DNA of 64,000 nt from JAHHUA01 sp036635475 (GCA_036635475.1 JAVWQH010000005.1:5352-69351); one strand, 5' to 3'. Shown: positions 9,943 through 19,433, counted from the stretch's first letter. Numbers and translations are program-made. The notes: generated by a model not told the origin, from the sequence alone.

Positions 9943-10485
9943 GTGGAAGAATTTTACACACTAAAAGTTGCAGGACTTGAACGTAAACTTGTTATTTGCC
10001 CTGTGAATGAAAAAATGTCAATAGCAGGATTTATAATGTTTTCTGATGTTGAGCTGACAATAAATTGTGCAAAAGAGCTTTTAAAAAAAGTTCCTGAATT
10101 TGACATTATTATAACTGCGGAATCAAAAGGTATTCCACTTGCCTATGAAATGGCTAGACAATCAGGCAAAAACTATATTTTGGCTAGAAAAAGTCAAAAG
10201 TTATATATGAAAAAGCCTGTTGCAGTTGATGTAAAATCAATTACAACAACAAAAGTTCAAACACTCTATCTTGATGAGTGCGATATGAAAAATTTGCAGG
10301 GCAAAAAAGTTTTGATTGTTGACGATGTAATCAGCACAGGCGAATCCCTTGCAGCATTAGAACAGCTTGTAATCAAGTCAAGCGGTAATATTATTGGAAA
10401 AGCAACGGTTCTTGCTGAAGGCGATGCGGCAAAGAGAGATGATATCATTTTTCTTGAGCCATTGCCATTATTCTTCAAAGATTAA
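9943..10485 (+). CDS. Type I phosphoribosyltransferase (adenine/xanthine-like)
   Basis: The protein has 180 residues. The PRPP-binding loop VLIVDDVISTGESL near residues 122-135 is the diagnostic phosphoribosyltransferase motif, and a segment with SKGIPLAYEMA before it matches the adenine/xanthine-like subgroup. It should convert a free purine base plus PRPP to a nucleotide, but the base is uncertain and a regulatory role (PurR-like) is possible. The GTG at 9943 follows GGAGG with correct spacing; the TTG at 9928 would overlap that site. It ends the alaS-HIT cluster at a bidirectional terminator. Confidence 0.82.
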   Translation: MEEFYTLKVAGLERKLVICPVNEKMSIAGFIMFSDVELTINCAKELLKKVPEFDIIITAESKGIPLAYEMARQSGKNYILARKSQKLYMKKPVAVDVKSITTTKVQTLYLDECDMKNLQGKKVLIVDDVISTGESLAALEQLVIKSSGNIIGKATVLAEGDAAKRDDIIFLEPLPLFFKD

Positions 10486-10492
10486 ATGAATA

Positions 10493-10528
10493 AAAAACCC
10501 GATTGTCAATTAAGATAATCGGGTTTTT
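10493..10528. terminator. Bidirectional terminator between the convergent PRT and pgsA genes
   Basis: 12-bp perfect inverted repeat AAAAACCCGATT/AATCGGGTTTTT with a 12-base loop; T-tracts on both strands serve the converging transcripts. Confidence 0.88.
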
Positions 10529-10554
10529 ATTATTCATTTTCAATTGATTTGCTT

Positions 10555-11100
10555 TTAATCTTTAAAAACGTTTATATTATTTTTAATGTAATTGTATCCT
10601 GAGAATACAGTGAAAAAGAATGCAACCCATTGCATAATCTCACATAAGAAATAAGCGTTGCCCAGAAAGCTTGTAAATGCTAGGTAAAAAATCAAGGAAC
10701 TAAGCCATATCATTTGTGAGGCAGTTTTCATTTTACCCCATTTATCAGCCGCAATAACAGTGCCATTTCCCGCAGCAATAAGTCGAATTGATGTTACCAA
10801 AAATTCTCGGCTTAAAATAACAACAGTTACAACAACAGGAATATAATCTTGAGCAGTTAAGCAAATTAATGCAGACATAACCAAAAGTTTGTCAGCAAGT
10901 GGATCCATTAGTTTGCCAAAATTTGTAACAAGATTATATTTTCGTGCGATATATCCGTCCAAAGTGTCGGTAAGAGAGGCTAGGACGAATATAATAAATG
11001 CCCAAAGAAAATTATTCGGTATATTGGGTATGAGCATAAATACAAGAAAAACAGGAATAAGAATTACTCTTAAAACAGTTAGTTTATTTGGTAAATTCAT
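10555..11100 (-). CDS. pgsA: CDP-diacylglycerol-glycerol-3-phosphate 3-phosphatidyltransferase
   Basis: This integral membrane enzyme of 181 residues makes phosphatidylglycerol-phosphate from CDP-diacylglycerol. The CDP-alcohol phosphatidyltransferase signature DG-x2-AR-x8-G-x3-D-x3-D is complete (DGYIAR ... GKLMDPLAD) near residues 47-70, and about four to five hydrophobic segments follow. The ATG follows GGAGATATAATTT. It is the last gene of the recA-recX-rimO-pgsA cluster, 42 bases after rimO. Confidence 0.94.
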   Translation of the reverse strand: MNLPNKLTVLRVILIPVFLVFMLIPNIPNNFLWAFIIFVLASLTDTLDGYIARKYNLVTNFGKLMDPLADKLLVMSALICLTAQDYIPVVVTVVILSREFLVTSIRLIAAGNGTVIAADKWGKMKTASQMIWLSSLIFYLAFTSFLGNAYFLCEIMQWVAFFFTVFSGYNYIKNNINVFKD

Positions 11101-11142
11101 AAATTATATCTCCTTTCATTGGGTATTGCAGCAAAGTTTCTG

Positions 11143-12468
11143 CTACATTTCTTCGCCAATTAAATCATATTCATCAACATCTGTTATTAGAACATTAACA
11201 AAATCTCCTGCATTAGGCTTGCTATTGCTCATAAAATAAACTTTCGTGTCAATGTCAGGAGCGTCCATATAGCTTCGACCCCAGTACATTCCTTCGTCAT
11301 AGTCAAAGCCTTCGGTTAGAATTTTAAGCGTTTTTCCATTCATAGATTGAGCAAGGTCTTCAGCAACTTCCATTTGAAGTTCCATTATTATATCAGTTCT
11401 TCTTGCTTTAAGCTGGTCATCAATTTGGTCTTCCATTTCAAAAGCAGGAGTATCTTCCTCGGGGGAATATGAAAAACAGCCAAGCCTATCGAATTTAACT
11501 TCTTCAACAAGTTCACAAAGTTCGGCAAAATCCTCATTTGTTTCACCGGGGAAACCGGCGATGAGAGTTGTTCTAAGTGCAACGTTTGGAATTTTTGCTC
11601 TGATTTTTTCCATAAGTGATTTAATAGAATTAAAATCGCCTTTTCGGTTCATAAGCTTTAAAATTTTGCCACTTGCGTGTTGAATTGGAATATCAACATA
11701 TTTAACAACTTTGTCTTCGCTGGCGATTGTTTCAAGCAATTCATCTGTAATTCTGTCTGGATAGCAGTAAAGAATTCGCACCCATTCTACTTTTTCAATT
11801 GCACAAACCTTTTTAATAAGCTCAGCAAGCATAAATTTTCCATATAAATCTTCGCCATAGCGAGTTGTATCTTGAGCGACAATGTTAAATTCCTTAACAC
11901 CTTTTTCAGCAAGACTTTCAATTTCTTTAATGATGTTTTCCATTGGTCTACTTCTGAATTCGCCACGAATTAATGGGATTGCACAATAGGAACATTTGTT
12001 GTCGCAACCCTCTGCAACTTTGATATAAGCAAAGTGGGGAGGATTGGCAAGGATTCGTTCTCCCTCAAGGGATAAATCAGATTTAGGTCCGAACTCGGCA
12101 ATTTTTTCACCGTTAACAGCTTTTTTTATAGCATTGGAAATATCGGAGTTTTTGCCAATTCCCAAAACAACATCAACTTCAGGTATTTCTTTTACGAGTT
12201 CTTCTCTATATCGTTCAGCAAGACAGCCGGTTACAATGACAGCCTTGAGGTTGGAATTTGTTTTCATACCGCAAAATTCAAATATTGTTTCAATGGATTC
12301 TTTTTTTGCATCTTCGATAAAACCACATGTGTTAATAATAACAGCATCACATTCGGCTGGATTAGATTTTATTTCAAAACCATCATTAGCTAATTTAGCT
12401 AGCATAAGTTCGCCATCAACTTGATTTTTTGCACAACCCAGTGACACCATTCCAACTTTTATTGACAT
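11143..12468 (-). CDS. rimO: Ribosomal protein S12 methylthiotransferase
   Basis: The enzyme (441 residues) adds a methylthio group to the conserved Asp of ribosomal protein S12. The UPF0004 domain supplies auxiliary cluster ligands C12, C48 and C82; the radical SAM cluster is C155, C159 and C162 (CDNKCSYC); a TRAM domain closes the C-terminus. The opening MVSLGCAKNQVD is characteristic of RimO rather than MiaB. It starts 9 bases after recX with an AGGAG site, so it is almost certainly cotranscribed with recA and recX. Confidence 0.96.
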   Translation of the reverse strand: MSIKVGMVSLGCAKNQVDGELMLAKLANDGFEIKSNPAECDAVIINTCGFIEDAKKESIETIFEFCGMKTNSNLKAVIVTGCLAERYREELVKEIPEVDVVLGIGKNSDISNAIKKAVNGEKIAEFGPKSDLSLEGERILANPPHFAYIKVAEGCDNKCSYCAIPLIRGEFRSRPMENIIKEIESLAEKGVKEFNIVAQDTTRYGEDLYGKFMLAELIKKVCAIEKVEWVRILYCYPDRITDELLETIASEDKVVKYVDIPIQHASGKILKLMNRKGDFNSIKSLMEKIRAKIPNVALRTTLIAGFPGETNEDFAELCELVEEVKFDRLGCFSYSPEEDTPAFEMEDQIDDQLKARRTDIIMELQMEVAEDLAQSMNGKTLKILTEGFDYDEGMYWGRSYMDAPDIDTKVYFMSNSKPNAGDFVNVLITDVDEYDLIGEEM

Positions 12469-12477
12469 ATAAATCTC

Positions 12478-13095
12478 CTATTCATCTTCATTTTCGATAT
12501 AGTCACGAATGGCAAAGTTGATATCTTCAAAGCTGTAACCCATTCGTACTAAATATGTAGTTATTCTGGTTCTTTCTTTTCTGTCAGTGAGAGATTTTCT
12601 AACACGTTTTTCTAAAACCGCAGCAATTCTTTCTTTGTCCAAATCGTCATCAAATTGTTCGCTTGCCTCTTTTGACATTTCTTTTTCAATGCCCTTTTTC
12701 ATCAGTTCGTAAAAAATCTTTCTGGCGGAAAAACCTTTTAGGTTGTACATATCTCTTGCAAGTGCCATAGAATAATCATAGTCATTAATAAGACCATATT
12801 CTTCCATTTTATCTGCAGTTTGTTCGCAAATCTCAGGTTCACCATATTTGAGCAATTTTTCAATCAGTTTGTTACGACTATAGGATTTTACAGACAGAAG
12901 TTTATATGCTCTGTCACGAGTTATTTTGCCCTCAGATTGAGCTTTTAAGTCCAGCATTTGTTGTTCGGTTACATTATCGTCAATTTTAATTCCCGATGCA
13001 ACATAAACATCAATATGCAGTGCCGCAAAGAACTCATCATCAAGAAAGATAGAATATCTGCCCCTTTGTGTTCTAGTTATATCAGTAACAACCAT
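12478..13095 (-). CDS. recX: RecA regulatory protein RecX
   Basis: This 205-residue protein binds RecA filaments and limits their extension. It carries the tandem three-helix RecX repeats (KLLSVKSYSRNKLIEKL; then AYG-type segments GLINDYDYSMALARDM). The N-terminal ITRTQRGRYSIFLDDEFF strand region is typical of the Firmicute form. It lies 31 bases downstream of recA and 9 upstream of rimO in the same operon. The ATG follows AAAGGAAT. Confidence 0.93.
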   Translation of the reverse strand: MVVTDITRTQRGRYSIFLDDEFFAALHIDVYVASGIKIDDNVTEQQMLDLKAQSEGKITRDRAYKLLSVKSYSRNKLIEKLLKYGEPEICEQTADKMEEYGLINDYDYSMALARDMYNLKGFSARKIFYELMKKGIEKEMSKEASEQFDDDLDKERIAAVLEKRVRKSLTDRKERTRITTYLVRMGYSFEDINFAIRDYIENEDE

Positions 13096-13126
13096 AGCAA
13101 TTCCTTTATATTATAGTTTAATAATT

Positions 13127-14230
13127 TTAGCTGTCTTTTTCATCGCTATCGCTATCGCCGTCATCGTCAACATCAACATCGACTGAAACAGCAGAATTTT
13201 TTGCTCCTTTGCCATAAGCTTTTTTAGGAGTTTTTGGCATAGCGGCAAGTCTGTCAGCTTGTTCACGAACTTGTCTTGCAACATCGTTAGTAAATTCAGG
13301 ATTATTTTTCATATATTCCTTAACATTATCTCTGCCTTGACCCAAACGATTTTCTTGATAGCTAAACCAAGCACCGCTTTTATTAATAATGTCAAGTTTG
13401 GCAGCAAGGTCAAGAATTTCTCCTTCTTTGGAGATACCTGTTCCATACATTATATCAAATTCAGCCTCTTTGAATGGAGGAGCAACTTTATTTTTAACAA
13501 CTTTAACTCTTGTTCTGTTGCCGATAATGTCGCCGCCGACTTTAAGTTGTTCAATACGTCTAACGTCAAGGCGAACTGATGAATAGAACTTGAGGGCACG
13601 ACCGCCTGGGGTTGTTTCGGGGTTACCATAAACAACGCCGATTTTTTCTCTTAATTGGTTAATAAAGATTGCAACAGTGTTAGATTTGCTGATTGCACCT
13701 GTTAATTTTCGTAGAGCTTGTGACATAAGTCTTGCTTGAACACCAACAAAAGAGTCACCGATTTCGCCATCAATTTCAGCTTTTGTTACTAAAGCAGCAA
13801 CGGAGTCAATAACGATAACATCAATAGCACCTGAACGAACTAAAGCCTCAGTAATTTCTAAAGCTTGCTCACCTGTGTCAGGTTGAGAAACAAGAAGATT
13901 GTCAATATTAACTCCCAAAGCTTGAGCATAAATAGGGTCAAGAGCATGTTCAACGTCAATGAACACAGCTTCTCCACCATTTCTTTGAGCTTCCGCAACA
14001 ATATGGAGAGCAACTGTTGTTTTACCTGAACTTTCAGGGCCAAATATTTCAACAATACGTCCCTTTGGAACACCGCCAATACCGAGAGCCAAGTCAAGCG
14101 ACAATGAACCAGTTGGGATTGATTCAACGTTTAGGGCTGAGTGCTGTCCAAGTTTCATTACAGCACCCTTGCCAAATTGTTTTTCAATTTGAGCAAGAGC
14201 AGTATCCAATGCTTTTTGTTTGTCTGACAT
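13127..14230 (-). CDS. recA: Recombinase RecA
   Basis: RecA (367 residues) catalyses strand exchange and stimulates LexA autocleavage. Walker A is GPESSGKTT at residues 64-72; the Walker B region (VIVIDSVAAL) and DNA-binding loops are intact; the C-terminus ends in a strongly acidic tail (DVDVDDDGDSDSDEKDS), a known autoinhibitory feature. The ATG at 14230 follows GGAAGG; a TTG five codons earlier overlaps that site. A sigma-A promoter and a LexA-type box lie directly upstream, indicating SOS control. Confidence 0.98.
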   Translation of the reverse strand: MSDKQKALDTALAQIEKQFGKGAVMKLGQHSALNVESIPTGSLSLDLALGIGGVPKGRIVEIFGPESSGKTTVALHIVAEAQRNGGEAVFIDVEHALDPIYAQALGVNIDNLLVSQPDTGEQALEITEALVRSGAIDVIVIDSVAALVTKAEIDGEIGDSFVGVQARLMSQALRKLTGAISKSNTVAIFINQLREKIGVVYGNPETTPGGRALKFYSSVRLDVRRIEQLKVGGDIIGNRTRVKVVKNKVAPPFKEAEFDIMYGTGISKEGEILDLAAKLDIINKSGAWFSYQENRLGQGRDNVKEYMKNNPEFTNDVARQVREQADRLAAMPKTPKKAYGKGAKNSAVSVDVDVDDDGDSDSDEKDS

Positions 14231-14299
14231 ATTATGACCTTCCAATCTGTTGATAATTTATAATATACATTCGTTTTAAACCTAATTATCCATTTTTTA

Positions 14300-14328
14300 A
14301 TTATATAATAAAAGTGCAATAAAAGCAA
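14300..14328 (-). promoter_or_regulatory. Sigma-A promoter of recA
   Basis: On the minus strand TTGCTT (14323-14328) and TATAAT (14300-14305) are spaced by 17 bases, giving a start near 14293. Confidence 0.82.
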
Positions 14329-14339
14329 CTTAAAATGCT

Positions 14340-14353
14340 AGAACAAATGTTCT
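14340..14353. promoter_or_regulatory. LexA (DinR-type) SOS box upstream of recA
   Basis: AGAACAAATGTTCT matches the Firmicute GAAC-N4-GTTC operator (RNRY centre). It sits 11 bases upstream of the recA -35 box on the minus strand, compatible with LexA repression. The remaining bases up to the trkA-like gene at 14691 are AT-rich, with -10-like TATAAT hexamers near 14651 and 14658 but no convincing -35. Confidence 0.8.
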
Positions 14354-14690
14354 TAAAGTATAAACTTAATTATAAGAAAAGTAAATAGAGATTAAAAATA
14401 ATAATACGCAATAGGACAATTTCATATACATATATAATGTGCAAAAAATAATTTGATTTATCTGTTGCTTTTATTTCTCATTTAAACTATAATCAATCTA
14501 CTTGATATAAATGTAATTTCAAACATAATAATACATCAAACTGATTACTGTAATTCCCTTTAAAACATACTAATACTATTTGAATTTATATTTATATTCC
14601 AAAGTTTGGCGAAATTATAAATAAATACTGTATTTTTTACGTTTTTGAGTTATAATGTATAATACTATATAAATAGAGGCGAGTGATAAA

Positions 14691-15314
14691 ATGAATATAC
14701 TAATTATAGGCTGCGGTAAAGTTGGCTCAACTCTTGCCAGCACACTTTCAAGAATAGGTCACGATGTTTCAGTTATAGATAGTGATAAAGAAAGCTTTGA
14801 ACTTCTTGCTGACGATTTTAATGGAATAACCGTTACGGGCGTACCCATCGACCAAGATGTGCTTAAAAAGGCAGGTATCGAAGGTTGTGATGCTGTTGCG
14901 GCTGTTACAAAAAATGATAATATAAATGTTATGGTTTGTGAACTTGCAAAAGAAGTGTTTAAAGTAAACAAGATTTTAGCCAGAGTTTACGAGCCGTCAC
15001 GTGAGGAAATTTTTGAAAACTTTGGCATACATACATTCTGTCCAACTAATTTGACTGTTGAATCTGCAATTTCTATATTAACTGACCGAGATCAGATTAA
15101 ATATGTAAGTTTTGATTCAACTTCTGTTGCATTTTCAACGGCTAAAGTGCCTAAGCATTTAAACGGACACAGTGTAAATGCTGTCCATATAGACACCGGC
15201 GAAAAGCTAATCGGAGTAATTCACGAAGACGGCAAGTTAACACTAATCGGAAGAAATGACGATTTTGTTATTTACACAAGTGACAGATTAGTTTTAGCAA
15301 AAACTATCAATTAG
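14691..15314 (+). CDS. TrkA/KtrA-type RCK K+ transport regulator, first of tandem pair
   Basis: This 207-residue cytoplasmic protein has the NAD(H)-binding RCK fold: the glycine-rich loop IIGCGKVGSTLA at residues 5-16, an acidic end of strand 2 (VIDSD), and a short TrkA_C domain after about residue 135. Such proteins gate TrkH/KtrB-type potassium channels. The channel subunit is not in the window. It is 16 bases ahead of a second RCK protein and surely cotranscribed with it. Confidence 0.85.
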   Translation: MNILIIGCGKVGSTLASTLSRIGHDVSVIDSDKESFELLADDFNGITVTGVPIDQDVLKKAGIEGCDAVAAVTKNDNINVMVCELAKEVFKVNKILARVYEPSREEIFENFGIHTFCPTNLTVESAISILTDRDQIKYVSFDSTSVAFSTAKVPKHLNGHSVNAVHIDTGEKLIGVIHEDGKLTLIGRNDDFVIYTSDRLVLAKTIN

Positions 15315-15330
15315 AAAGGGACAGTATAAA

Positions 15331-15990
15331 ATGAAAGTTATTGTAGTTGGTGGAGGAAAAGTTGGATTTTATCTTGCCCAAACTTTGATGAATCATGGTC
15401 ATAAGCCATTCTTGATTGAAAAGTCAAAATCATTATGTGCTGAACTTGCAAATAAATTAGATATTCCTGTAATCTGCGGAGATGGTTCAACAATCGAATC
15501 ACTTGAATTAGCAGGTGCATCAGAGGCGGATTCTTTAATAGGTGTAACAGGACAGGACCAAGACAATTTGATTGCTTGTCAATTGGGCAAAAAACGTTTT
15601 AATATTCCCAAAACGATTGCAAGAGTCAATAACCCCAAAAATGTTGAAATTATGAAACTTTTCGGAGTTGATATAGCAATTTCAAGTACAGATAATATTG
15701 CTAAACTTTTGGAACGTGAGGTTGATACTGCCGCAATAAAACAATTGCTTGCAATTAATAGCGGCGAGGCATCAATAAGCGAATTGTTTTTGCCTAACAA
15801 TTATAAATTTGATGGAAAAACTTTGATACAGTTAAAATTGCCGGAAACTTATGTAATAGTTTCTATAATACGTGATGGAACGTTGATTATTCCTCGTGGT
15901 AATACGCAAGTTTGCAGCGGCGATAAAGTTATTGTTCTTTGCGACAACAGTGTTGTTCACGATTTAAGCAAAATACTTGCCATTGAATAG
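15331..15990 (+). CDS. TrkA/KtrA-type RCK K+ transport regulator, second of tandem pair
   Basis: The second RCK protein has 219 residues: glycine loop VVGGGKVGFYLA, acidic strand-2 end LIEKS, and a TrkA_C domain from about residue 140. It resembles its neighbour in architecture but is clearly diverged, so the pair may form a hetero-oligomeric gating ring, as the two halves of tandem-RCK TrkA do. A terminator hairpin follows. The partner channel must lie elsewhere in the genome. Confidence 0.87.
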   Translation: MKVIVVGGGKVGFYLAQTLMNHGHKPFLIEKSKSLCAELANKLDIPVICGDGSTIESLELAGASEADSLIGVTGQDQDNLIACQLGKKRFNIPKTIARVNNPKNVEIMKLFGVDIAISSTDNIAKLLEREVDTAAIKQLLAINSGEASISELFLPNNYKFDGKTLIQLKLPETYVIVSIIRDGTLIIPRGNTQVCSGDKVIVLCDNSVVHDLSKILAIE

Positions 15991-16022
15991 CAATAATCAG
16001 CTAATTTAGAATTTAATATATG

Positions 16023-16060
16023 AAAACAGCGATTACAAAAAGTAACCGCTGTTTTTTTAA
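16023..16060. terminator. Terminator after the RCK pair
   Basis: AAACAGCG/CGCTGTTT outer stem and TTAC/GTAA inner stem with one mismatch, 5-base loop, followed by TTTTTTT. Confidence 0.8.
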
Positions 16061-16128
16061 AAATAAATGCTGTGTAACCTAATAAAAGATTGCAATTTCA
16101 GGGAATAATATAGCCAATAAAATCTAAT

Positions 16129-17406
16129 TTATAATTTAGCATCAATTAGAACTCTCTTGATATTTTTCTTGTATGCCTCAACACCAGGTTGGTCAAATGG
16201 GTTGATATTATCTAAAATACCATTAATAGCACAAGATTTTTCAAGAAAATATATTAAATTGCCTAAATTATATGTATCCAGTTTTGGCACATCAATCAAA
16301 ATTACAGGTACATTTCCACCGCAATGGGCATCGATAACGCCTTGAACAGCTTTATCATTAATCACAGAAAGTTTTTGGTTGGTGAGATAGTTCAATCCGT
16401 CAGCGTTTCCATCAATATCAGGGATAACGCAATCGCTGTCATCTAATCCGAATTTGAATATAGTTTCAAATAAAATTGGAGAACCATCTTGTATATATTG
16501 CCCAATTGAATGTAAATCTCTTGTATAAATAGCTACTGTTGGAAGGACACCTATACGGTTTTTTCCCAAGCTTTCGCCGAAAAGTTGTCTATGCCATTCA
16601 AGAAATAGTTCAGTTGAAGGCTCAAAAGCAGCTGTCATTTCAACAGTTTTTCCCATATCGGCTAAGAATTTTCTTGCCAGAGCATATTGATAACAGTTAT
16701 TTGCCGAGAAATCTGTATTTGCAAATTCAACTTCAGCATCATAAGCACCTTCCAGAAGCTGTTCAATGTTAATTCCGCTGACAGCAATTGGCAAAAGTCC
16801 CACAGCGGTTAAAACAGAAAAACGACCTCCGATATTTGATGGGACAACTAAAGTTTGATAGCCATATTTGTTGGCGAGTTGACGCAAAACACCATTTTTT
16901 TCATCAGTTGTACAAATTATTCGTTCACAAGCTTCATCTTTTCCGTAGCGATTTTCAATATAATTCTTAAAAATTCGGAAAGTAGCTGATGGTTCAAGAG
17001 TAGTACCGGATTTAGAAATAACGTTTAAGCTGACATTTTTATTTTCGCAAAGTTTCAAAATATTGTCCATATAACTGCCGCTTAAATTGTTTCCGACAAA
17101 ATATATTTTAGGCGAATTTGAATTAAAATCGTTGTAGAACTGGGAATTAAGTGCTTCAATTATGGCTTTAGCACCGCAATATGAGCCACCCGCACCAACT
17201 ACAATTAAAATATCACTTTGACTTTTAATTTTCTCAGCAAGTAACTTAATTTTAGTTATTTCATCATCTGAAACTTTAAAATTAAGCCAACCAACCATTT
17301 CCTTTGCACAATTCATTTCGTGCAGTTTTTGGTGAGCTGACGAGATGTCGTATTTATTTGTAATATTCTCATTATTTTCAAAAAAAGTTTTAATAGTAAT
17401 ACCCAT
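16129..17406 (-). CDS. pgi: Glucose-6-phosphate isomerase
   Basis: This 425-residue enzyme interconverts glucose-6-P and fructose-6-P. The sugar-phosphate sites are visible as VGAGGSYCGAKA, SKSGTTLEP and GGRFSVLTAVG, with the catalytic HRQLFGESLGKN segment in the second half. The length fits the short Firmicute form. The ATG at 17406 follows AAGGAGG; an upstream in-frame ATG overlaps that site. It is divergent from the DAHP synthase gene and appears monocistronic. Confidence 0.97.
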   Translation of the reverse strand: MGITIKTFFENNENITNKYDISSAHQKLHEMNCAKEMVGWLNFKVSDDEITKIKLLAEKIKSQSDILIVVGAGGSYCGAKAIIEALNSQFYNDFNSNSPKIYFVGNNLSGSYMDNILKLCENKNVSLNVISKSGTTLEPSATFRIFKNYIENRYGKDEACERIICTTDEKNGVLRQLANKYGYQTLVVPSNIGGRFSVLTAVGLLPIAVSGINIEQLLEGAYDAEVEFANTDFSANNCYQYALARKFLADMGKTVEMTAAFEPSTELFLEWHRQLFGESLGKNRIGVLPTVAIYTRDLHSIGQYIQDGSPILFETIFKFGLDDSDCVIPDIDGNADGLNYLTNQKLSVINDKAVQGVIDAHCGGNVPVILIDVPKLDTYNLGNLIYFLEKSCAINGILDNINPFDQPGVEAYKKNIKRVLIDAKL

Positions 17407-17532
17407 TTTAATATTCCTCCTTTTCATTCTTCATTTAATTATAACTTAATTGTGCTGGGTTTACAAGTTCAAATTGTATGCCAAATTTTATTTAAAATCG
17501 TGCAAATTAGTCCGATAAATGATGTGGCAAAC

Positions 17533-17561
17533 TTGCTATTTTGAATATTTTGCTATATAAT
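17533..17561 (+). promoter_or_regulatory. Sigma-A promoter of the DAHP synthase gene
   Basis: TTGCTA (17533-17538), 17-base spacer, TATAAT (17556-17561). Confidence 0.75.
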
Positions 17562-17630
17562 ATGTTTGTATATTTATGAACGAATACAAAAAATGTTTTA
17601 TATAATTGTTATAAAAAGGTAGGTTATTTG

Positions 17631-18437
17631 ATGCAAACAAGCAGTAATAAAAATAATGAAAAGATTTTAATTGATGGAATACCATATTTTGATGAAAATA
17701 CCTGTAGAATTATGGCTGGCCCATGTGCGGTTGAAAGTCGTGACCAGATTTTATTCACTGCTGAAGGCTTAGCAAAAATGGGAATAACCATATTCAGAGC
17801 AGGAACTTTTAAGCCGAGAACTGACCCCAAAACTTATCAAGGCGCAAGAGAATTGGGACTTAAATGGCTTGAAGAAGTGCGTGACGAGTTCGGTATGAAA
17901 ATAATAACTGAAACTTCGGATATGACGAATTTTGATGCAGTTGAGAAATCAACGGATATTATACAAATAGGTGCAAAATCTATGTATAATACGGCGCTTT
18001 TGAGTGCTGCCGGAAAATCGGATAAGCCAGTGATGTTAAAACGTCATTTTGGTGCAACTGTTGCAGAATTTTTGAAACTGTCTGAATATATTGTACAAGA
18101 GGGAAATTCAAAAATAATGCTTTGTGAAAGAGGCATACGAACTTTTGAAACATCAACAAGATTTACATTGGATTTATGCGGGGCTGCTGTTATACAAGAA
18201 AAAACAAAATATCCATTGATAATTGACCCATCACATTCAATGGGATATTCCTATGGTGTGCCAAAAATCGCAAAAGCCGCAGTAGCATTTGGCTGCAACG
18301 GACTTTTGATTGAAGTTCATCACAATCCGTCCGAGGCAAGATGTGATAAGGAACAAGCAATCGACTTGGAACAATTTAAGCAAATATATCAACAGCTAAA
18401 ACAAATTGGAGAAGTTGTGGGAAAAAGAGTTATATAA
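17631..18437 (+). CDS. aroF: 3-deoxy-7-phosphoheptulonate (DAHP) synthase, type I-beta
   Basis: The enzyme joins phosphoenolpyruvate and erythrose-4-P in the first step of the shikimate pathway. At 268 residues it is the catalytic barrel alone, without an ACT-like or chorismate mutase regulatory domain. MAGPCAVES near residue 23, the KPRTDP loop, the MLKRHFG metal/PEP region and DPSHSMG are all present. KdsA-like alternatives are less likely given KPRTDP. The first ATG after AAAAAGGTAGG is chosen. A YitT gene follows after 25 bases. Confidence 0.93.
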   Translation: MQTSSNKNNEKILIDGIPYFDENTCRIMAGPCAVESRDQILFTAEGLAKMGITIFRAGTFKPRTDPKTYQGARELGLKWLEEVRDEFGMKIITETSDMTNFDAVEKSTDIIQIGAKSMYNTALLSAAGKSDKPVMLKRHFGATVAEFLKLSEYIVQEGNSKIMLCERGIRTFETSTRFTLDLCGAAVIQEKTKYPLIIDPSHSMGYSYGVPKIAKAAVAFGCNGLLIEVHHNPSEARCDKEQAIDLEQFKQIYQQLKQIGEVVGKRVI

Positions 18438-18462
18438 ATCCTCAAAATATTAGGTGAAATAT

Positions 18463-19311
18463 ATGAAAAAAAACAAGATACTCAACGAATATTTATTAAC
18501 CGCACTGGGAACAGTTATTTTCTCATTTGGGCTGTATTTTTTTATGTTCCCACAAAATTTATCCGCTGGTGGTATTGCAGGATATGCAATGATTATTTCA
18601 AGCTATATTTCTGTACCAATTTCATTGATAACATTTAGTCTTAATATATCACTTTTGATTATCGGATTTATTTTTGTAGGGCCTTCATATGGCGGAAAAA
18701 CGATTTGTTCAATATTGACTTTATCTTCATCAATGTTCCTTATGGAAAAATTTGTTCAGCTCCAAAAACCGCTTACTAATGAGATTTTCTTCAATTTAAT
18801 CTGTGGAATAATTATAACAACATTCGGAGTTTCAATCGTTTTCAACCAAAACGCATCAACTTGTGGAACAGATGTTATAGCCACAATATTAAAAAAATAT
18901 CTGGGAATAAATATGGGAATAGGACTATTTTTGGCTAATAGCGTTGTGATAATCGGCTCATATTATTCTTATGGTTTAGAAATCGCAGCGTTTAACGCAT
19001 TTGCTTGTATGCTAAATAGTACATTTATAAACTTTTTCCTTGATGGATTTAACAGCAAAAAAGAAGTTACAATTGTGACGAAAAAGCTGAAAGAAGTGCA
19101 GAAATTCATTGTGGAAAACCTCAAACGAGGCTTGACAATTTATAGGGCAGAGGGCGGATATAGCGGAGAAAACAAGAAGATTTTGGTAACAATAGTTGAT
19201 AGACACCAATATTTATTATTGAAAAAAGAATTGAAAATGTTGGATTGCGATGCTTTTCTAGTAACGAGAAATTCTAAAGAGGTTTTAGGCAATGGATTTG
19301 ATAGACTATAG
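18463..19311 (+). CDS. YitT family membrane protein (DUF161/DUF2179)
   Basis: The 282-residue protein has about five to six transmembrane segments (for example GTVIFSFGLYFFMFPQNL) with the family pattern LSAGGIAGYA and STCGTDVIA, then a soluble C-terminal DUF2179 domain (RGLTIYRAEGGYSG...). Family function is unknown. I take the ATG at 18463 over an in-frame GTG at 18454, since the latter overlaps the only ribosome-site-like stretch. It lies in the same direction as, and close behind, the DAHP synthase gene. A paralogue lies at 41.0 kb. Confidence 0.88.
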   Translation: MKKNKILNEYLLTALGTVIFSFGLYFFMFPQNLSAGGIAGYAMIISSYISVPISLITFSLNISLLIIGFIFVGPSYGGKTICSILTLSSSMFLMEKFVQLQKPLTNEIFFNLICGIIITTFGVSIVFNQNASTCGTDVIATILKKYLGINMGIGLFLANSVVIIGSYYSYGLEIAAFNAFACMLNSTFINFFLDGFNSKKEVTIVTKKLKEVQKFIVENLKRGLTIYRAEGGYSGENKKILVTIVDRHQYLLLKKELKMLDCDAFLVTRNSKEVLGNGFDRL

Positions 19312-19433
19312 TTTTGACAAATAACACAAGTTATCAATTTTTTATCACATTTATATAAGAAATAATCTATTAAATTGCAGTAATATTTTATATGTAATTA
19401 TTACAACAGTGTTGAAGAATAGAGGGGATAATT

